Source of the DNA: Neoscytalidium dimidiatum
Taxonomy: Eukaryota; Ascomycota; Dothideomycetes; Botryosphaeriales; Botryosphaeriaceae
Direction: 5' to 3'
Assembly (NCBI GenBank): GCA_037367355.1
Contig: CM074698.1
Span: 806,001-870,000, forward strand
Length of the DNA stretch: 64,000 nucleotides
The position numbers were made by a program, and so were the translations under genes. Positions 1-12,328 of this stretch are shown here, one piece after another; the first letter of the stretch is position 1; every line of letters begins with the position of its first letter. Below the pieces are notes generated by a model. It had not been told where the DNA came from. It did no database searches and saw nothing but the letters and a program-made list of their open reading frames with translations.

Positions 1-2921
1 CAAGATGGTCAAACGACTGTCTTCACCCGCCGGTCAGGTCAACGGCACTTTGGAGTCTCACGAGGAATACTGCGGTGTCGGCCGAGACCATCGCATGATC
101 TTTGACGTTAAGGATGTTGTTGTACTGAATGTGGACAACGTTTCAATTGACAAGGCGAAGACCAGGAATGGTACGTATTCGCTTCGGAAAATTCTGTGCT
201 TTTTGCTGATTTTGACATAAAGGTGCCTCTATTGGCTTCAAGACTGACAGCGATATCTCTGGTAACCTTCAAGCACGCGAACGCGATCTCCAGCGCTGGG
301 TCCCTAGCGCAGAGACAGAGGTTGATCTTTCGCTTGAAGACTCTGGAGCTGGTTGGGATCAATTCGAAGCTAACGAACGTTTGTTCGGCGCTACAAGCAA
401 CTATGACGAGGATCTTTACACTACTAAAATCGACCGCAACGACCCACGTTACAAAGACCGCGCAGCGAAGGCCGAAAAGCTAGCGAGAGAGATTGAGTCC
501 GGAGCCGCCCTGAACTCCCATGTTCTGGAAGAGCGTGGCCATACTGCTCCTGATGATAGCGGTCTGGATGAGGAAGACAAGTACAGTGGTGTCAAGCGCG
601 ACTTTCCATCGCTGCCTTCCGGTCAGCCTAATAAATACACTCCACCCGCCCGCAGAGCACCCACTGGTCAACCCACTGTCCCGGGCGCGCCACTTGATCC
701 GGCCATCATCTCTTCGCAAGTCGCACGCTCAGAGGCTACTACCAGCCGTACTCCGCAAGCTCCGGCTGGAGATGCCGGGGAACAACAGACCGCTGCCAAT
801 GCTACGAAACATGAAGAGAAGCCCGCCACAACCACTGCGGCTACTGCTGAACAGACGCCTGCGGCGACCACCGCCGCCAAGCCCGCAGAGACTACTACCA
901 CTGCTGACGCGTCGAAGAAAGCGCCTTCAACGCTGCAGCAAACCACCTCGGATGTGGCATCTCGAAAGCCCGGAAGGACCGGCGCCAACACTGTTGAGCA
1001 TGACCTGCTGGATTCCTTCAAGCAGTTCTCCGCCAATGAGAAAATGAAGCTGCAAGAACGGCAGCGCCATGCTGCCAGACACGACAAGAATGTCAAACTG
1101 AATGATCTTAAGAAGTTTGCAATGAACTTCAATTACAACGCCCCCATTCCTGAAGACCTTATTCCCATTTTGGCCAAGGACCCCAGCAAGCAGCAAGAGA
1201 TCAAGCAAAAGTCCCAGAAGGCTGCTGAGGAACGGAAGTCTTCTGTTACTACTACTACGGCTACTGAGAACAAGGTTGCCAGCAACACTGCTGACGTGAA
1301 GACTCAGCAGAGGTCGTCTGGCCCTTCAGTTCCCGCTCAGGCCAATCAACGTGGAAGGCCTGGCCAAGGCCCTTTCCCTCAGGCTCCTCGTGGCGACAGA
1401 AACGCTCAGAATATTCCCGGCATCCCACCAAGGAACGGTCCGGGAATGCTCAGCCAGCGTTTGGCGATCACGCAGCAGCAGCACAAGGCTGGTGCGGGTG
1501 TGCCCAACGTGCCCGTTCCAATTCACGATTTGCGCATTCCACCAACTGGACCTGGCGTACCTTCAAGCGGATCTCACACACCATCTTCGAGTATTTCGAC
1601 TAGATTTAACGTGAAGGCGCTTGAATTCCGTCCTAATCCTGCTGCCAACACCTTCACACCTGGCGGCAACAGTAGCAACGCGTCGAGTCCGAGGAAGGAA
1701 CCCGTCCCTCCTCGTCCGGAGCCCCGCAGGGCGCCGACCACTAGCTTCTTCGGCGGGCAGAGGCCCAACCCACCCGCGGAGAAGCCGCCACTGTCAGATC
1801 AGTTCAACCCCATCAAGCGTATGAAGAAGGAGGTTCAGGCCGATAACAAGACCAAGGAGTATGCCGCGAATGGCGGCATCCCTCAGGCATACAGGACTCC
1901 CCCAACCTGGGATGTCCCGGAGCAGAACCGTGAGAAAAACTTCACGGACTTGTTCGAGCGCGCTCCTATCACTGTCCAGCCGAACTCTGCTCCTCAAGCT
2001 TCACTCAACAATGTCCATCCTCCTCACCAACACCAGCTTCCCACACATCTTCAACAGGGTGCCCAAGGAATGCCACAAGTCCACACTCCGCAACACACCC
2101 CCCGCCATCCTCCAGTGCAGCCACACCACCCTGGTGTTCCTCATTTCGATGGACATAATATGCAATTTTCAGCATCTAATTCTTCAGTGCACCCCTCTCC
2201 TCGCGCTGGTATGCCGCATTTCATCCAATATGGTCAGGTACCGCAGCAAATGCCGAACTTCCAGCAAGGCGGCATGCCTGCAACCTATGCTATGAGCCCA
2301 GCCATGCGCGCAGTGCCTGTAGGCCCGCAGCCTGGCTTCGTGGCTCAAGGCCCTATCATGGGAAGCCATCCGATGATGAACCAACACTCAAACGGCCCAG
2401 GCATGTTCCCTGGCCCTCAGATGCCCCAGATGCCACAGATGCCACAGATGATGCAGTCACCCGCCCCGGGACAAGCCTATCCTTATCAGCCCGGTCCGAT
2501 GCCCGCGCCCATGGGTGCAAATGGATTCCCCAGTCCCAGGCCAGGTCCGGCACCGATGATGGTCCATCAGGGGTCTCAGCAAGGGCATGCTCCACAGCAG
2601 TTCATGCCCATGCCCAATGGTGGATACCCGGGTCTGTTTCACCAAATGCAGCCGGGATCAAGTAAGTCTGATCAGATAAACCAACTTAACTCACCTAACG
2701 TTCGCCCAGTGACACCGATGAGAGGCCCATACCCGCAACCGCATCAGGTCCAGTACGCCTCCAGCCCTCACCAACACCACCAGTACCCGCAGCCACACCG
2801 CGGAACCCCTAGTGGCGGCTATGGTCAACCTATGATGCCTCAACATTCTTTGCCACCGCAAATGCCTCCTCCAGCAGGACCGGGTCAGCACGTGCCTGAA
2901 GCTGGAGAGAAAGCCGAATGA
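1..2921 (+). CDS. PBP1: PBP1 / ataxin-2 homolog (5' partial)
   Basis: Poly(A)-binding-protein-binding protein of the ataxin-2 family, which acts in mRNA regulation, stress granules and TORC1 control. Exons as read: <1-170, 223-2661, 2710-2921. Introns are 171-222 (GTACGT..AAAG) and 2662-2709 (GTAAGT..CTAAC..CAG). The Met at 5 lies inside the Sm-like fold (LKMVKRL-type context), so the true start is upstream of the window. After the first intron the protein reads GASIGFKTDSDISG, WDQFEANERLFG, then an LsmAD domain (YDEDLYTTKIDRNDPRYK, about nt 400-540). A PAM2-like motif (FRPNPAANTFTP, near nt 1624) is the expected site for the MLLE domain of poly(A)-binding protein. The rest is low-complexity Pro/Gln/Met/His-rich, including an MPQ repeat near nt 2420, as usual for this family. 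The second intron is 48 nt and in frame, so retention would add 16 residues without a stop. The family call is firm. Confidence 0.93.
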
Positions 2922-3827
2922 GCTCCGCCCATGGTCGGTGGTGACTTCATACGCACATTCTAGTTCAGCTGATCGGATGTGCCTTCGTCCGGCATGCTGA
3001 CATTACTACTTCAACCTATACTCATTACTGGCTTTTCCTCATTGCTTGCATTAGCGTGGTTGGGTCTTCGTATCGCCTTCTCAGCGATTGCTGAAACTCA
3101 AAAGGGAGGTGGCATTTAGCGGGCGGCGTTACCTTAGGCGTCTTAGGGTTGCGGTGGCATGCAGACTATAATGGGTGAGAGTCCGACGGTCATGTACATG
3201 GTGGATGAAGGATATGCGACATGTGTCACGTGAAGGACGCTGGCAACGAATGCTTTCGCCAGACAGCATCGGCGTTGCCGAAGGGGGAGTGGGCTTCAGC
3301 AGTCCCATGGACCAGGGCATCCATGCCTACTGGTGGAAATAGGGGGTGGGTAGGATAGGAGGTGGTGGTCGATCAGGATACAGAGATCGCTGGGAAGCAG
3401 TTTCAGATGTAAGGTCGAGCGAGTGCAGTGGAAATGCCAGAATCATGAATACACCTAGATTGTGCCTTTGCCAAGTGATGCGAGATATGAGATAAGCCAA
3501 GAGGGGATGTGGAGGAAGAGGACAGATCTCGCTAGACTAGAGCGCGGCCTCGAACTGCGTTGCCCGTCTGAGGGATACGATATAATACCGGTAGATCAAT
3601 TTAAACTCAGCCGGTCTCATAAGCCACACTGACTTCCTACCTCGGAAGGGGTTGTGGTGGCTGACCGATAGCGCTAAGTCCGAAAAAATGTCGGGATCCT
3701 CGCCGAAGCATCATCACCTCTTCCTCGCTCTCTAGACCCTGTTGTCGGCCGTTTTTGCCCCGTGTCTTGCCGCGCACACCACCACCTACTTTCCCACGGC
3801 CATCCGATCTTTTAGCAAAATGCGTAT
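2922..3827. other. Intergenic region between PBP1 and MCP2-like gene
   Basis: About 0.9 kb holding the PBP1 3' UTR and the promoter/5' UTR of the next gene. Short reading frames here lack domain-like or conserved-looking sequence. No RNA gene or repeat seen. Confidence 0.6.
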
Positions 3828-5668
3828 ATGATGTCTGGTTCTCCACTATTTTCCTCCTTGTACAGGAGAATCGCCACATCCCCATGGACCTGTAGAACCT
3901 GTCTCCGCGAACAGCAGCAACCCCACCAAGCTTTGCGCCAACGCTTCGGATACGCGACCCAATCCAATGCCAGGAGCATACCACGACAGAAGAGAAGACG
4001 GAGATTAGTGCTTGCAGCGGCGAGTGGCGGTGCTATCGCTACAGCAGTAGCGGTGAGCGACGATGCGAAGCATGCGGTGACGGCCATACGGCGCTCTGGC
4101 CGTGTAGTCGGCACCCTCTTCGTGAACATCAAGGAGTATGTTTGACCCGGCACTCGCGACATACCTCTAGCTGACTGTCCGCTCCTTCCCAGCTACCGGA
4201 AAACGCTCAAGCACGACCCCGACGATCCAGAGTACCCCGAATTGCTCAAGGCATGCCACAAGCGCTGTGCGGAGAGGACGTTATGGACGCTGGAGAAGAA
4301 TGGCTCGATATTCATCAAGCTGGGACAACACCTCAGCAGTATGAATTACCTCCTACCGACCGAATGGTGCGATACGTTCATTCCGCTGCAAGATAAATGC
4401 CCGGTATCGTCGTTCGAATCGATCGAGGAAATGGTGATGAAGGACACCGGACAGACTCTGATGGACTATTTCTCTGAATTCGATCCCACGCCCATCGGTG
4501 CGGCGTCTCTGGCACAGGTTCATCGCGCCGTTGTGAGGGAAACGGGACAGAGGGTCGCAGTGAAGATACAGCATCCGGCTTTGGACGAGTGGGCACCGCT
4601 CGACTTGGCCTTGACTCGGTTCACGTTCGCAACCTTGAAGAGGTGGTTTCCGGAATATGACCTGACCTGGCTCGCCGCTGAAATGGACATTTCTTTGCCG
4701 CAAGAATTGGACTTTCGCAGAGAGGCGCAGAATGCGATGCGCGCCAAGGAATATTTCGCCAACATTAAAGATGCGCCATTGATCATACCTGACGTTATTT
4801 GGGCAGAGCGTCGATTCCTGGTGATGGAATACGTTGCTGGTCACCGGCCAGACGATCTCGAATACTTGGATTCGCACGGCATCGACCGCGACGAGGTCTC
4901 CGCCGCGCTTGCACGCATTTTCAACGAGATGATATTCGGCACCAATGCCCCGCTTCACTGCGACCCCCATGGTGGCAACCTTGCCATTCGACACAATCCC
5001 TCACGATGGGGCAAAAGCAACTTTGACGTTATTCTCTACGACCACGGTCTCTACAGAGATATCCCCTTGGACCTCCGCCGTTCGTACGCCAAGCTTTGGC
5101 TTGCTGTGTTGGATGCCGACGAGCCGCGTATGAGGAAATATGCGAAAGAGGTTGCAGGAATACCCGACGAGTATTTTCCGTTGTTCGCGAGCGCTATCAC
5201 CGGGCGAGACTTCACCGCCGTGCAATCAGGTGTCGACAAGCCTAGAAATGAGGCCGAAAAGGAAGCTATCTCAGCTGCGCTTGGCGAGGGAATGCTGGAA
5301 CAATTGGTGGACCTGCTGGGCAAGGTTCCCAGGGTTATGCTACTCATTCTGAAGACGAATGACTTGAGTAAGTCGTCCACCGCATTTATAAAGTATTGAT
5401 CATTAACGAACCTTCAGCACGATCCCTCGACGAGAACCTCCACACGCGCCAGGGCCCGATCAGAACATTCCTCATTCTGGCCCGGTATGCGTCCCGAACC
5501 GTGTTCGAAGAGCAGATGGAGGCTTTGAGCGGCAGCCTTCTACGGCCTGGCAACCTCTTCCGTTTCCTACGTGCTTGGCTTTCGTATGTGCGGGTGGATC
5601 TGGAACTTAATCTGTACGAGTACTATTTGTCTGTGAGGAGGGTGCTCGGAATGGACCCGGTCTTGTAA
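3828..5668 (+). CDS. MCP2: Mitochondrial UbiB/ADCK-family atypical kinase (MCP2/CQD2, ADCK1-like)
   Basis: Predicted mitochondrial UbiB-family protein of about 577 aa. Exons: 3828-4135, 4193-5367, 5418-5668; introns 4136-4192 (GTATGT..CCAG) and 5368-5417 (GTAAGT..TTCAG). The N-terminus is Arg/Gln-rich without acidic residues, as in a targeting signal, and is followed by a hydrophobic stretch (LVLAAASGGAIATAVAV, about residues 65-80). Family hallmarks appear in order: the KxGQ motif (FIKLGQHLS, near 145), the Ala-rich loop (GAASLAQVH, near 205), VAVKIQHP, the catalytic-loop-like HCDPHGGN (near 357) and YDHG in place of DFG (near 385). The pattern FIKLGQHLSSMNYLLP and LKTNDLTRSLDENL matches ADCK1 and yeast Mcp2 rather than Coq8. 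Yeast Cqd1/Cqd2 influence coenzyme Q distribution and mitochondrial lipid balance; applying that role here is inference. The tandem ATG at 3828/3831 is the first in frame. Confidence 0.92.
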
Positions 5669-6839
5669 AAGAGCTTCTCATGGCTTCACGCGGTGACGTT
5701 AAGTGCATATTGCATAGTTGTGGCGCTGGAGGAAAGTTCTGAGTTTTGGAGATTTATAGACAGCTTTGCTTCTAGATAGATGTTGCGGAGAAAAACGAAA
5801 GCGCAGGCTTCAGATGATCGGGTCTTGACGGCGGATTCTCAAAGAAGTGGGCGTGGCGCTGAAAAATGAAGGAATGGCGGAATGTCAGACAGAATAAAGA
5901 ATACGAAAACATCTCATCCTGCTGATGATGGCTTCGGAAGAGCGAGTCCACTTCGGGTATTGCGGCACGGCGCAAAGCTTCTCTGGGCTGCAGTTAGGAG
6001 CGGGGCGCGCATATGGCGCTGCGGGCTGCGGAACAGGGGATAGCACAAGGGAACATGCTCCAATTGTCGCGAACAGAGGGTTGGCAGCGGGCACCTGGAC
6101 GGGCAGTGGGCGACTGGCGGGCGGCAGATTACATCATGCGCACAGCCTGGAGGAGACGTCAGAGAGCAGGCTGGGGGGTTGCGAGGCCTGGGCAGTGCTG
6201 TGGAGGGCTGTGGCATTAGTCAGGCGAGGGCGGAGAGGCGGATGGCTTGGGCGGCGTGTGTGATTGACGAAGTCCCCTGCGGCGGTGCGATCAGTCTGGG
6301 TCAGTCGGTGCTCTCAAGTCGGTGGTGTCGCGCTCTCGCTTGCCTGCCTACTTTGCTCGCGCGCTCTCGGTCAGGCCGACTGCTGGATTCGATCGCTTTG
6401 CTTTGCTTCGTCGGGATCCTTGCGCATGTAAGCGCGCCCCGCCGCCGCCCAAGCAAAGGCCCCAGCACCAGAGCCAGTGCCACCAGCCAGACCTCGACAC
6501 CTCAAAGATAGAATTGCACCGCGCATCCCACCCACCACGCAACCCCCCGAACGTTCTCTTGTACATCCCGGCCACGCAACCCGTCAACGTACGCCGAAGC
6601 CGCTTTCTTTGCTTGCTGGTGCTGCCACCGCGCCCGCGGGCCGACGCCTGGCCCTTCCGCCGCCGTCGAGAGCTGCACAGCCCCCGGCTATCCTTGACAC
6701 CGTCCTGCGCTCAACACGCGCTGACATAACCGCTGCGGCGCGCCCCAAGCCAGCTCCCTGAGAGCCTTTCTGTCCACAGCGACCTCTCTACGCAAACAAA
6801 CCAGAGCGGTACACCACGAGGTGCCCCCCAGAGCGCGCC
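5669..6839. other. Intergenic region upstream of RSP5/hulA
   Basis: About 1.2 kb containing the MCP2-like 3' end and the RSP5 promoter. From about 6340 to 6830 it is C/T-rich with many CCGCC tracts, typical of a long fungal 5' UTR. No further gene seen. Confidence 0.6.
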
Positions 6840-9758
6840 ATGGAGCAGCCTGCCCAGCCCAATCTGCGCGTCACCAGTGAGTGCATCCCGCCGTATGCCA
6901 TAGCTCCCGAGCATCGCATAGCTGACCATTTGCCTAGTCATCGCCGCCGATGGTCTCTACAAACGCGACGTCTTCAGTAAGCTGCCTGCCCTGCCTGCCT
7001 ATCCGCCTGACTGCCTATCCGCCTGCCTGCCTGTTGCCCCGGATACTGACATGGCACCAGGGTTCCCCGATCCCTTCGCGGTGGCAACCATAAATGGCGA
7101 ACAAACGAGGACCACCAGCGTCATCAAGAAGACACTGAACCCCTACTGGAACGAGAGCTTCGACATGTAAGATATCCGCCCGCCGCAGCCCCCCGCGCCC
7201 TGACTCGAGCAGTCGTCGCTGACACGCCCGCAGGCGAGCAACCGAAGACAGCATCCTCGCCGTCCAGATATTTGACCAGAAGAAGTTCAAGAAGAAGGAC
7301 CAGGGATTCTTGGGCGTTATCAATGTCCGCATCGGCTCCGCCATAGACTTGGAGGCGGGTGGCGATGGTGAGCTACCCCGGTGGCCCTGTCAAAACAAGG
7401 GTTTCGGCTCTAACGTATACTACCGCAGAGATGTTGACACGCGACCTCAAAAAGTCCAACGACAACATGGTCGTGCACGGCAAGCTGATTCTAAATTTAT
7501 CTACCAACTTGTCGCAGCCAATCAATCAGCCGAATGGACCACGGCCTTCTTCCGTCTCCGCGCACTCGTCTGTCAACGGACTGCCTGCTTCGAATAACCC
7601 CACCACCCCTCTCAGCGCCGGCCCGTCCAATTCTCTACATCCTGACATGTACCCCGGGAATCGTCCCGGTGCCTCTGGAGCGACACCGGCCCGACCGAAC
7701 CAGCCCACTGCTCCCGGAGCTCAGCCCAACGGAACCGGTAGCAACGGCCAGAGGAACACAGGATACAGTGCTTTCGAGGACGCCCAGGGCCGTTTGCCGC
7801 CAGGCTGGGAGCGTCGGGAGGACCATCTCGGACGCACGTACTACGTTGATCATAATACCAGGCAGACTACGTGGATCCGCCCATCCGCCAATGTCAATGA
7901 GGCGCAACAAAGGACCCAGATGGAAGCGCAGACTCAACAGGAACGGACGCGGCATCAGAACCGTATGCTTCCGGAAGACCGCACTGGTGCCAATTCTCCT
8001 ACACTCTCCGAGCGTCAACCTTCACCTGGATCTACTCCCTCGGCCAGTGCAGTTTCTATGATGGCTACAGGAGCTACCACTGCCGGTACCGGTGAGCTAC
8101 CATCTGGCTGGGAAATGAGGCATACGCCAGAAGGAAGAGCATATTTCGTAGACCACAATACGCGTACTACCACCTGGGTTGATCCCCGCCGCCAGCAGTA
8201 TATTCGGATGTATGGCCAAAATGCTCAGAATGGTACTATCCAGCAACAACCCGTCTCGCAATTGGGACCGCTGCCCAGTGGTTGGGAAATGCGGTTGACC
8301 AATACCGCGCGCGTCTACTTCGTTGACCACAACACCAAGACCACCACATGGGATGATCCGAGATTACCGTCTTCCCTGGACCAGAACGTTCCCCAGTACA
8401 AGCGTGACTTCAGGAGGAAGTTGATCTACTTCCGTTCGCAACCCGCGCTGAGAATTGTCTCTGGTCAATGCCATATCAAGGTCCGCAGAAGCCATATCTT
8501 CGAAGACTCGTACCATGAGATCATGAGACAGAGTGCTGGTGATCTGAAGAAGCGCCTCATGATCAAGTTCGATGGTGAAGACGGTCTTGATTACGGTGGT
8601 CTGTCCAGAGAATTCTTCTTCCTGCTGTCCCACGAAATGTTCAATCCCTTCTACTGTTTGTTCGAATACTCCGCGCACGACAACTACACGCTTCAGATCA
8701 ACCCGCACTCCGGAATCAACCCGGAGCATCTCAACTATTTCAAGTTTATTGGTCGTGTCGTGGGCCTGGCCATTTTCCACCGCCGTTTCTTGGATGCGTT
8801 CTTCATCAGTGCATTTTACAAGATGATACTCAAGAAGAAGATTACGCTCCAGGACATGGAGGGTGTTGATGCTGATTTCCATAGGAATCTTCAGTGGACA
8901 ATGTGAGTATTTCCGCACCTGGACAGAGCGGGCGCGGGTGACTGACGAAAAATAGGGACAACGACATTGATGGCGTTCTTGACCTTACGTTCTCAACCGA
9001 CGATGAGCGATTTGGTGAGACCGTGACGATTGACTTGAAACCGGGTGGAAGGGACATTGAAGTCACCAATGAGAACAAGAAAGAATACGTTGAGTAAGTG
9101 AACCACCGGCGGAAGACTGCGGATGATGGTACTAATCGCTTCCAGACTCATCACAGAGTGGCGTATTCAGAAACGCGTGGAGGAGCAATTCAATGCATTC
9201 ATTACCGGTTTCCACGAACTTATCCCTGCCGACCTGATCACGGTCTTTGACGAGCGCGAATTGGAGCTTCTAATCGGAGGTATTGCGGACATTGACGTGG
9301 ACGACTGGAAGAAGCACACGGACTACCGTGGCTACACTGAGAGCGATGAAGTCATTCAGAACTTCTGGAAGGTAAGGATACCTTGTTCACTGTGTAACAA
9401 TTCAAGCGAGATGCTAAAACTCCCGTCCAGTGCATTCGGAGCTGGGACGCAGAGCAAAAGTCCCGGCTACTTCAGTTTGCCACCGGTACCTCACGTATTC
9501 CTGTCAACGGATTCAAGGATCTCCAGGGAAGCGATGGTCCTAGGAGATTTACGATTGAGAAAGCAGGTGAAGCTACACAGTTGCCTAAGTCGCATACCTG
9601 GTATGTCTCCCAGATTTTCTCGACTGAAATACGTGTATTTGCTAACTGATTATTCTAGCTTCAACCGTCTTGATCTCCCGCCTTACAAGACGTACGAGGC
9701 ACTCAACCAGAAACTCACGATTGCCGTTGAAGAAACTGTCGGCTTCGGACAGGAGTAG
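6840..9758 (+). CDS. RSP5: HECT-type E3 ubiquitin ligase, NEDD4 family (Rsp5/HulA)
   Basis: Ubiquitin ligase for membrane-protein endocytosis, permease turnover and other trafficking; 807 aa. Nine exons: 6840-6876, 6938-6976, 7061-7166, 7234-7367, 7429-8902, 8956-9093, 9146-9371, 9431-9600, 9659-9758; the coding length closes to 2424 nt. An N-terminal C2 domain (residues 1 to about 120, from [18 protein letters not shown]) is followed by three WW domains starting near residues 228, 329 and 387. Each has two Trp and a YxVDHN core and would bind PPxY adaptors. The HECT domain runs from about 428 ([13 protein letters not shown]) to the end. The catalytic Cys775 ([13 protein letters not shown]) is formed across the last exon junction and lies 32 residues from the C-terminus, the same spacing as Cys777 in 809-aa yeast Rsp5. 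The stop is at 9756-9758. No missing motif. Confidence 0.97.
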
Positions 9759-10449
9759 TCTCTTTTTTGGTTGAGAGAAAAGAGGAGGCAGGGACTTACT
9801 GCCGCCTCCCGAAACAGTATTCGCTTGAAGCTTGTCACAGAAGAGCCGAGAGATATCTTACGTATACCCTGCTTCCTACTACCGTCACCATCATCATTTA
9901 CCCGAACATTTTCTTCGGCCCCACCACTACTTGCGACACTTCAACACCCGTCGTCGTCGTCGCCACCGCGGCCCTCATCACCGAAGTTGCGTGCGATTCT
10001 TTGTATGAAAAGAAAGAACGCTTCTCATCATCTTCTCATCGCTGTCATCATTGTACAGGCCTAGGCGCAAGGAAGGAGGGAGGGAGGGAGATGTCTTTAC
10101 TTGTTTGTTCTTGTTTTTAAAGGCGCGTGACACAATCCCGAGGGAGGAGAGAGTACAGCAGAGAAAGAGAGAGAAAGCAAGCGTGGGGAGGGCGAGGGTT
10201 GAGAGAAGTGAGGGAGAGAGAGGCTGGACCCTTTCTTGCTTCCGGATATTATTTGGGCTGGATTGGTTGAGGAATGGAAACTCAAAGGGAGCAAGAGGGA
10301 AAGTCTTTTTTTTTTCTTTTTTTTTCCTTTCCTTTATTTGATTGATCGGTTGGCCGGGTGGGATGGATGGGTGGAAAGAAAGGGAGACCTCGTCTGTTGT
10401 CTTTTTTTAACTTTTTTTTCATTGGGTGTGGGGGAGCAATCCGATTATA

Positions 10450-10479
10450 ATACACACACACACAGAGAGAGACACACAA
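10450..10479. repeat. (CA)n(GA)n microsatellite
   Basis: ACACAC followed by GAGAGA and CACACA within the RSP5 downstream flank. Confidence 0.8.
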
Positions 10480-11337
10480 AACATCGCTCCCGGCTCACCG
10501 GTGGGAATGATGGAATCTTCGGTCGTTAGGAATAACACGTCCCCACAGTGACTTTCCTTCTGAGGGAATGTGTGATTTGGGTTTCTAGCTGTCTCTCTTT
10601 TCGTTTCTGGATGTAGGGGTCTAGGCTTCTCTTGTCTCCGCTTCTTTCTGCTCCCTTTCTGCTTCCCTCCTTCGCTCTCTCCTCTCTGGTGTGTGCGGTT
10701 AGGAACGTAGGGCCTATATTTCTGGATTACTCGGGCGGAAGACCAGATGATCAGGCGATGAAGAAGGGTGAGGAAAAAAGATTGTGGTGGGTGGAAGAGA
10801 ATACAAAACACACGGTCGGAGGCAGGGTATACAACCAGCGTGATCGTCACCGTCACCATCACCTCTTCCTTTGAGAGATGAGGAGGGAAAAAAGAGTAGA
10901 TTGAACGATTTAAGGAGTGGGGAAAGACGGTAGGTCAAGACTGTTGATTCAGTTTTGTGGGAGGGGAGGGAAATGGAAAAAGGTAAAAATGGTAGGGATA
11001 AGACGGGGGAGAGGCTTTTGATTGTATTCGGCTCCTTTTTTTCTTCTTCTTCTGTTCTCCTCAGTTCGACTGCCTTTTTCTTTTTTTTAAGCCTTGTTGT
11101 CCGTTGTGCGGGCGTTCAGATTGTTATCCTTTTTCCCCGTCCCCTTTCCTTACTTTTCCTTGGTTTGATACGATCGCCTTTCTTGTCTCGCTCTTCGTTT
11201 ATTCGCCGAGGATGCTGTAAGGAAACGGGAATGGTGATTTGGCATTCTGCAAGTTCGATATGTTGTTTTCAGTTTGGAGGAGGCTGTAGTACGTAGGAGA
11301 TGATTGATGAGGAGCAACGGATTGTGGCGAGAGAAGT

Positions 11338-11369
11338 AGATATATATACACACATATATATATATATGG
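11338..11369. repeat. TA/CA microsatellite
   Basis: Alternating TA and CA dinucleotides (tatatatacacacatatatatat-type) in non-coding DNA. Confidence 0.8.
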
Positions 11370-12036
11370 ATTCAACGCTTGGAGCAGGCAGCGGAATTGA
11401 GAAGGGTTACCGTGCATATTACCTTTTTTGCTCGCTCAGTCAGTCCTATATGTGAGTTCATCGGCCGGATGGGCTAAAGGAGATTGTTTGAGGGCATATT
11501 AGCGGTGTTTAGAGGGTATAGTCATCTACAACCAGGGTATCGGATTACCTGATGCTGCTTAAATGAAGTGCGTGGCTGCTCGATGGTGGGTGATACTACA
11601 ACTCAAGTGCTTGTGTCTGTCGTGACAGTGGGGACAGCGAACATCGGGTCGTATCGCACAGAAACCTCTTACAACTTGCACATAACGTAGACCGATCCAC
11701 TGCTGAGAAGATCCAACTCTTTTATTCAAGCAATGCTGATATGTTCTTAGTTATAAATTCGACTAGAGCTCAAAATTCGACGTATCTCCGTGGCATGACT
11801 CATTTCGAGAGGTTACGGGAATCCACGCGACAATAAGAAGAGAAACCGAGAGCACCTTCGGATAGTGCACTGTCTCGGACAGCACATCCCGGGCATGACG
11901 AGCATGCGTCGAGCCAATTCACTCCTAGGTTTGTTTGGGATAGATTGCAGAGTCTGCGGGGTTTCATCGGAAGCGTCTAGTCCCGTAAAGGGCACAGATC
12001 TAACTGCTCCGAAGTCTATATCAAACTCAACCCCCA

Positions 12037-12049
12037 TCACCGCTATTTA
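12037..12049. repeat. Target-site duplication, left copy
   Basis: TCACCGCTATTTA, identical to 18702-18714 and immediately flanking the LINE. Flanking bases differ outside the 13 bp. The final ATTTA also resembles the (TTTA)n tail, so the true duplication could be a few bases shorter. Confidence 0.88.
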
Positions 12050-12067
12050 TTTATTTATTTATTTATT
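12046..12067 (-). repeat. (TAAA)n 3' tail of the LINE
   Basis: Five TTTA-type units on the + strand, that is a short A-rich tetranucleotide tail at the 3' end of the minus-strand element. This fits target-primed reverse transcription. Confidence 0.85.
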
Positions 12068-12328
12068 CGTTTAACGTCCTTATGCAAGCTAAGCTTATAA
12101 AAGACGGCTAGTCTACTAACGTATCTAGTCCGGTATTTCGACCGGGGTTTTTATTCGGGTTTTCTTCGGGAAGGAGTCTAGAAATAGTAGGGGCTAAGCC
12201 GGTACTTTTTTAGAAAGAAATAGGAAAGTAAGTAGGGAGATAAGAAGAGGTAGAAGATAAAAGAAAAATAAGAGAGAATAACTTCTTTTTAAAGAAGAGA
12301 CTAAAGTTAGTTTTTTAAAAGTACGTAT

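Larger units (their letters stand above)
9759..12036. other. Gene-free flank downstream of RSP5
   Basis: RSP5 3' UTR followed by DNA rich in homopurine/homopyrimidine and poly-T tracts, with simple repeats. No supported gene. The block ends at the left copy of the LINE target-site duplication. Confidence 0.6.
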
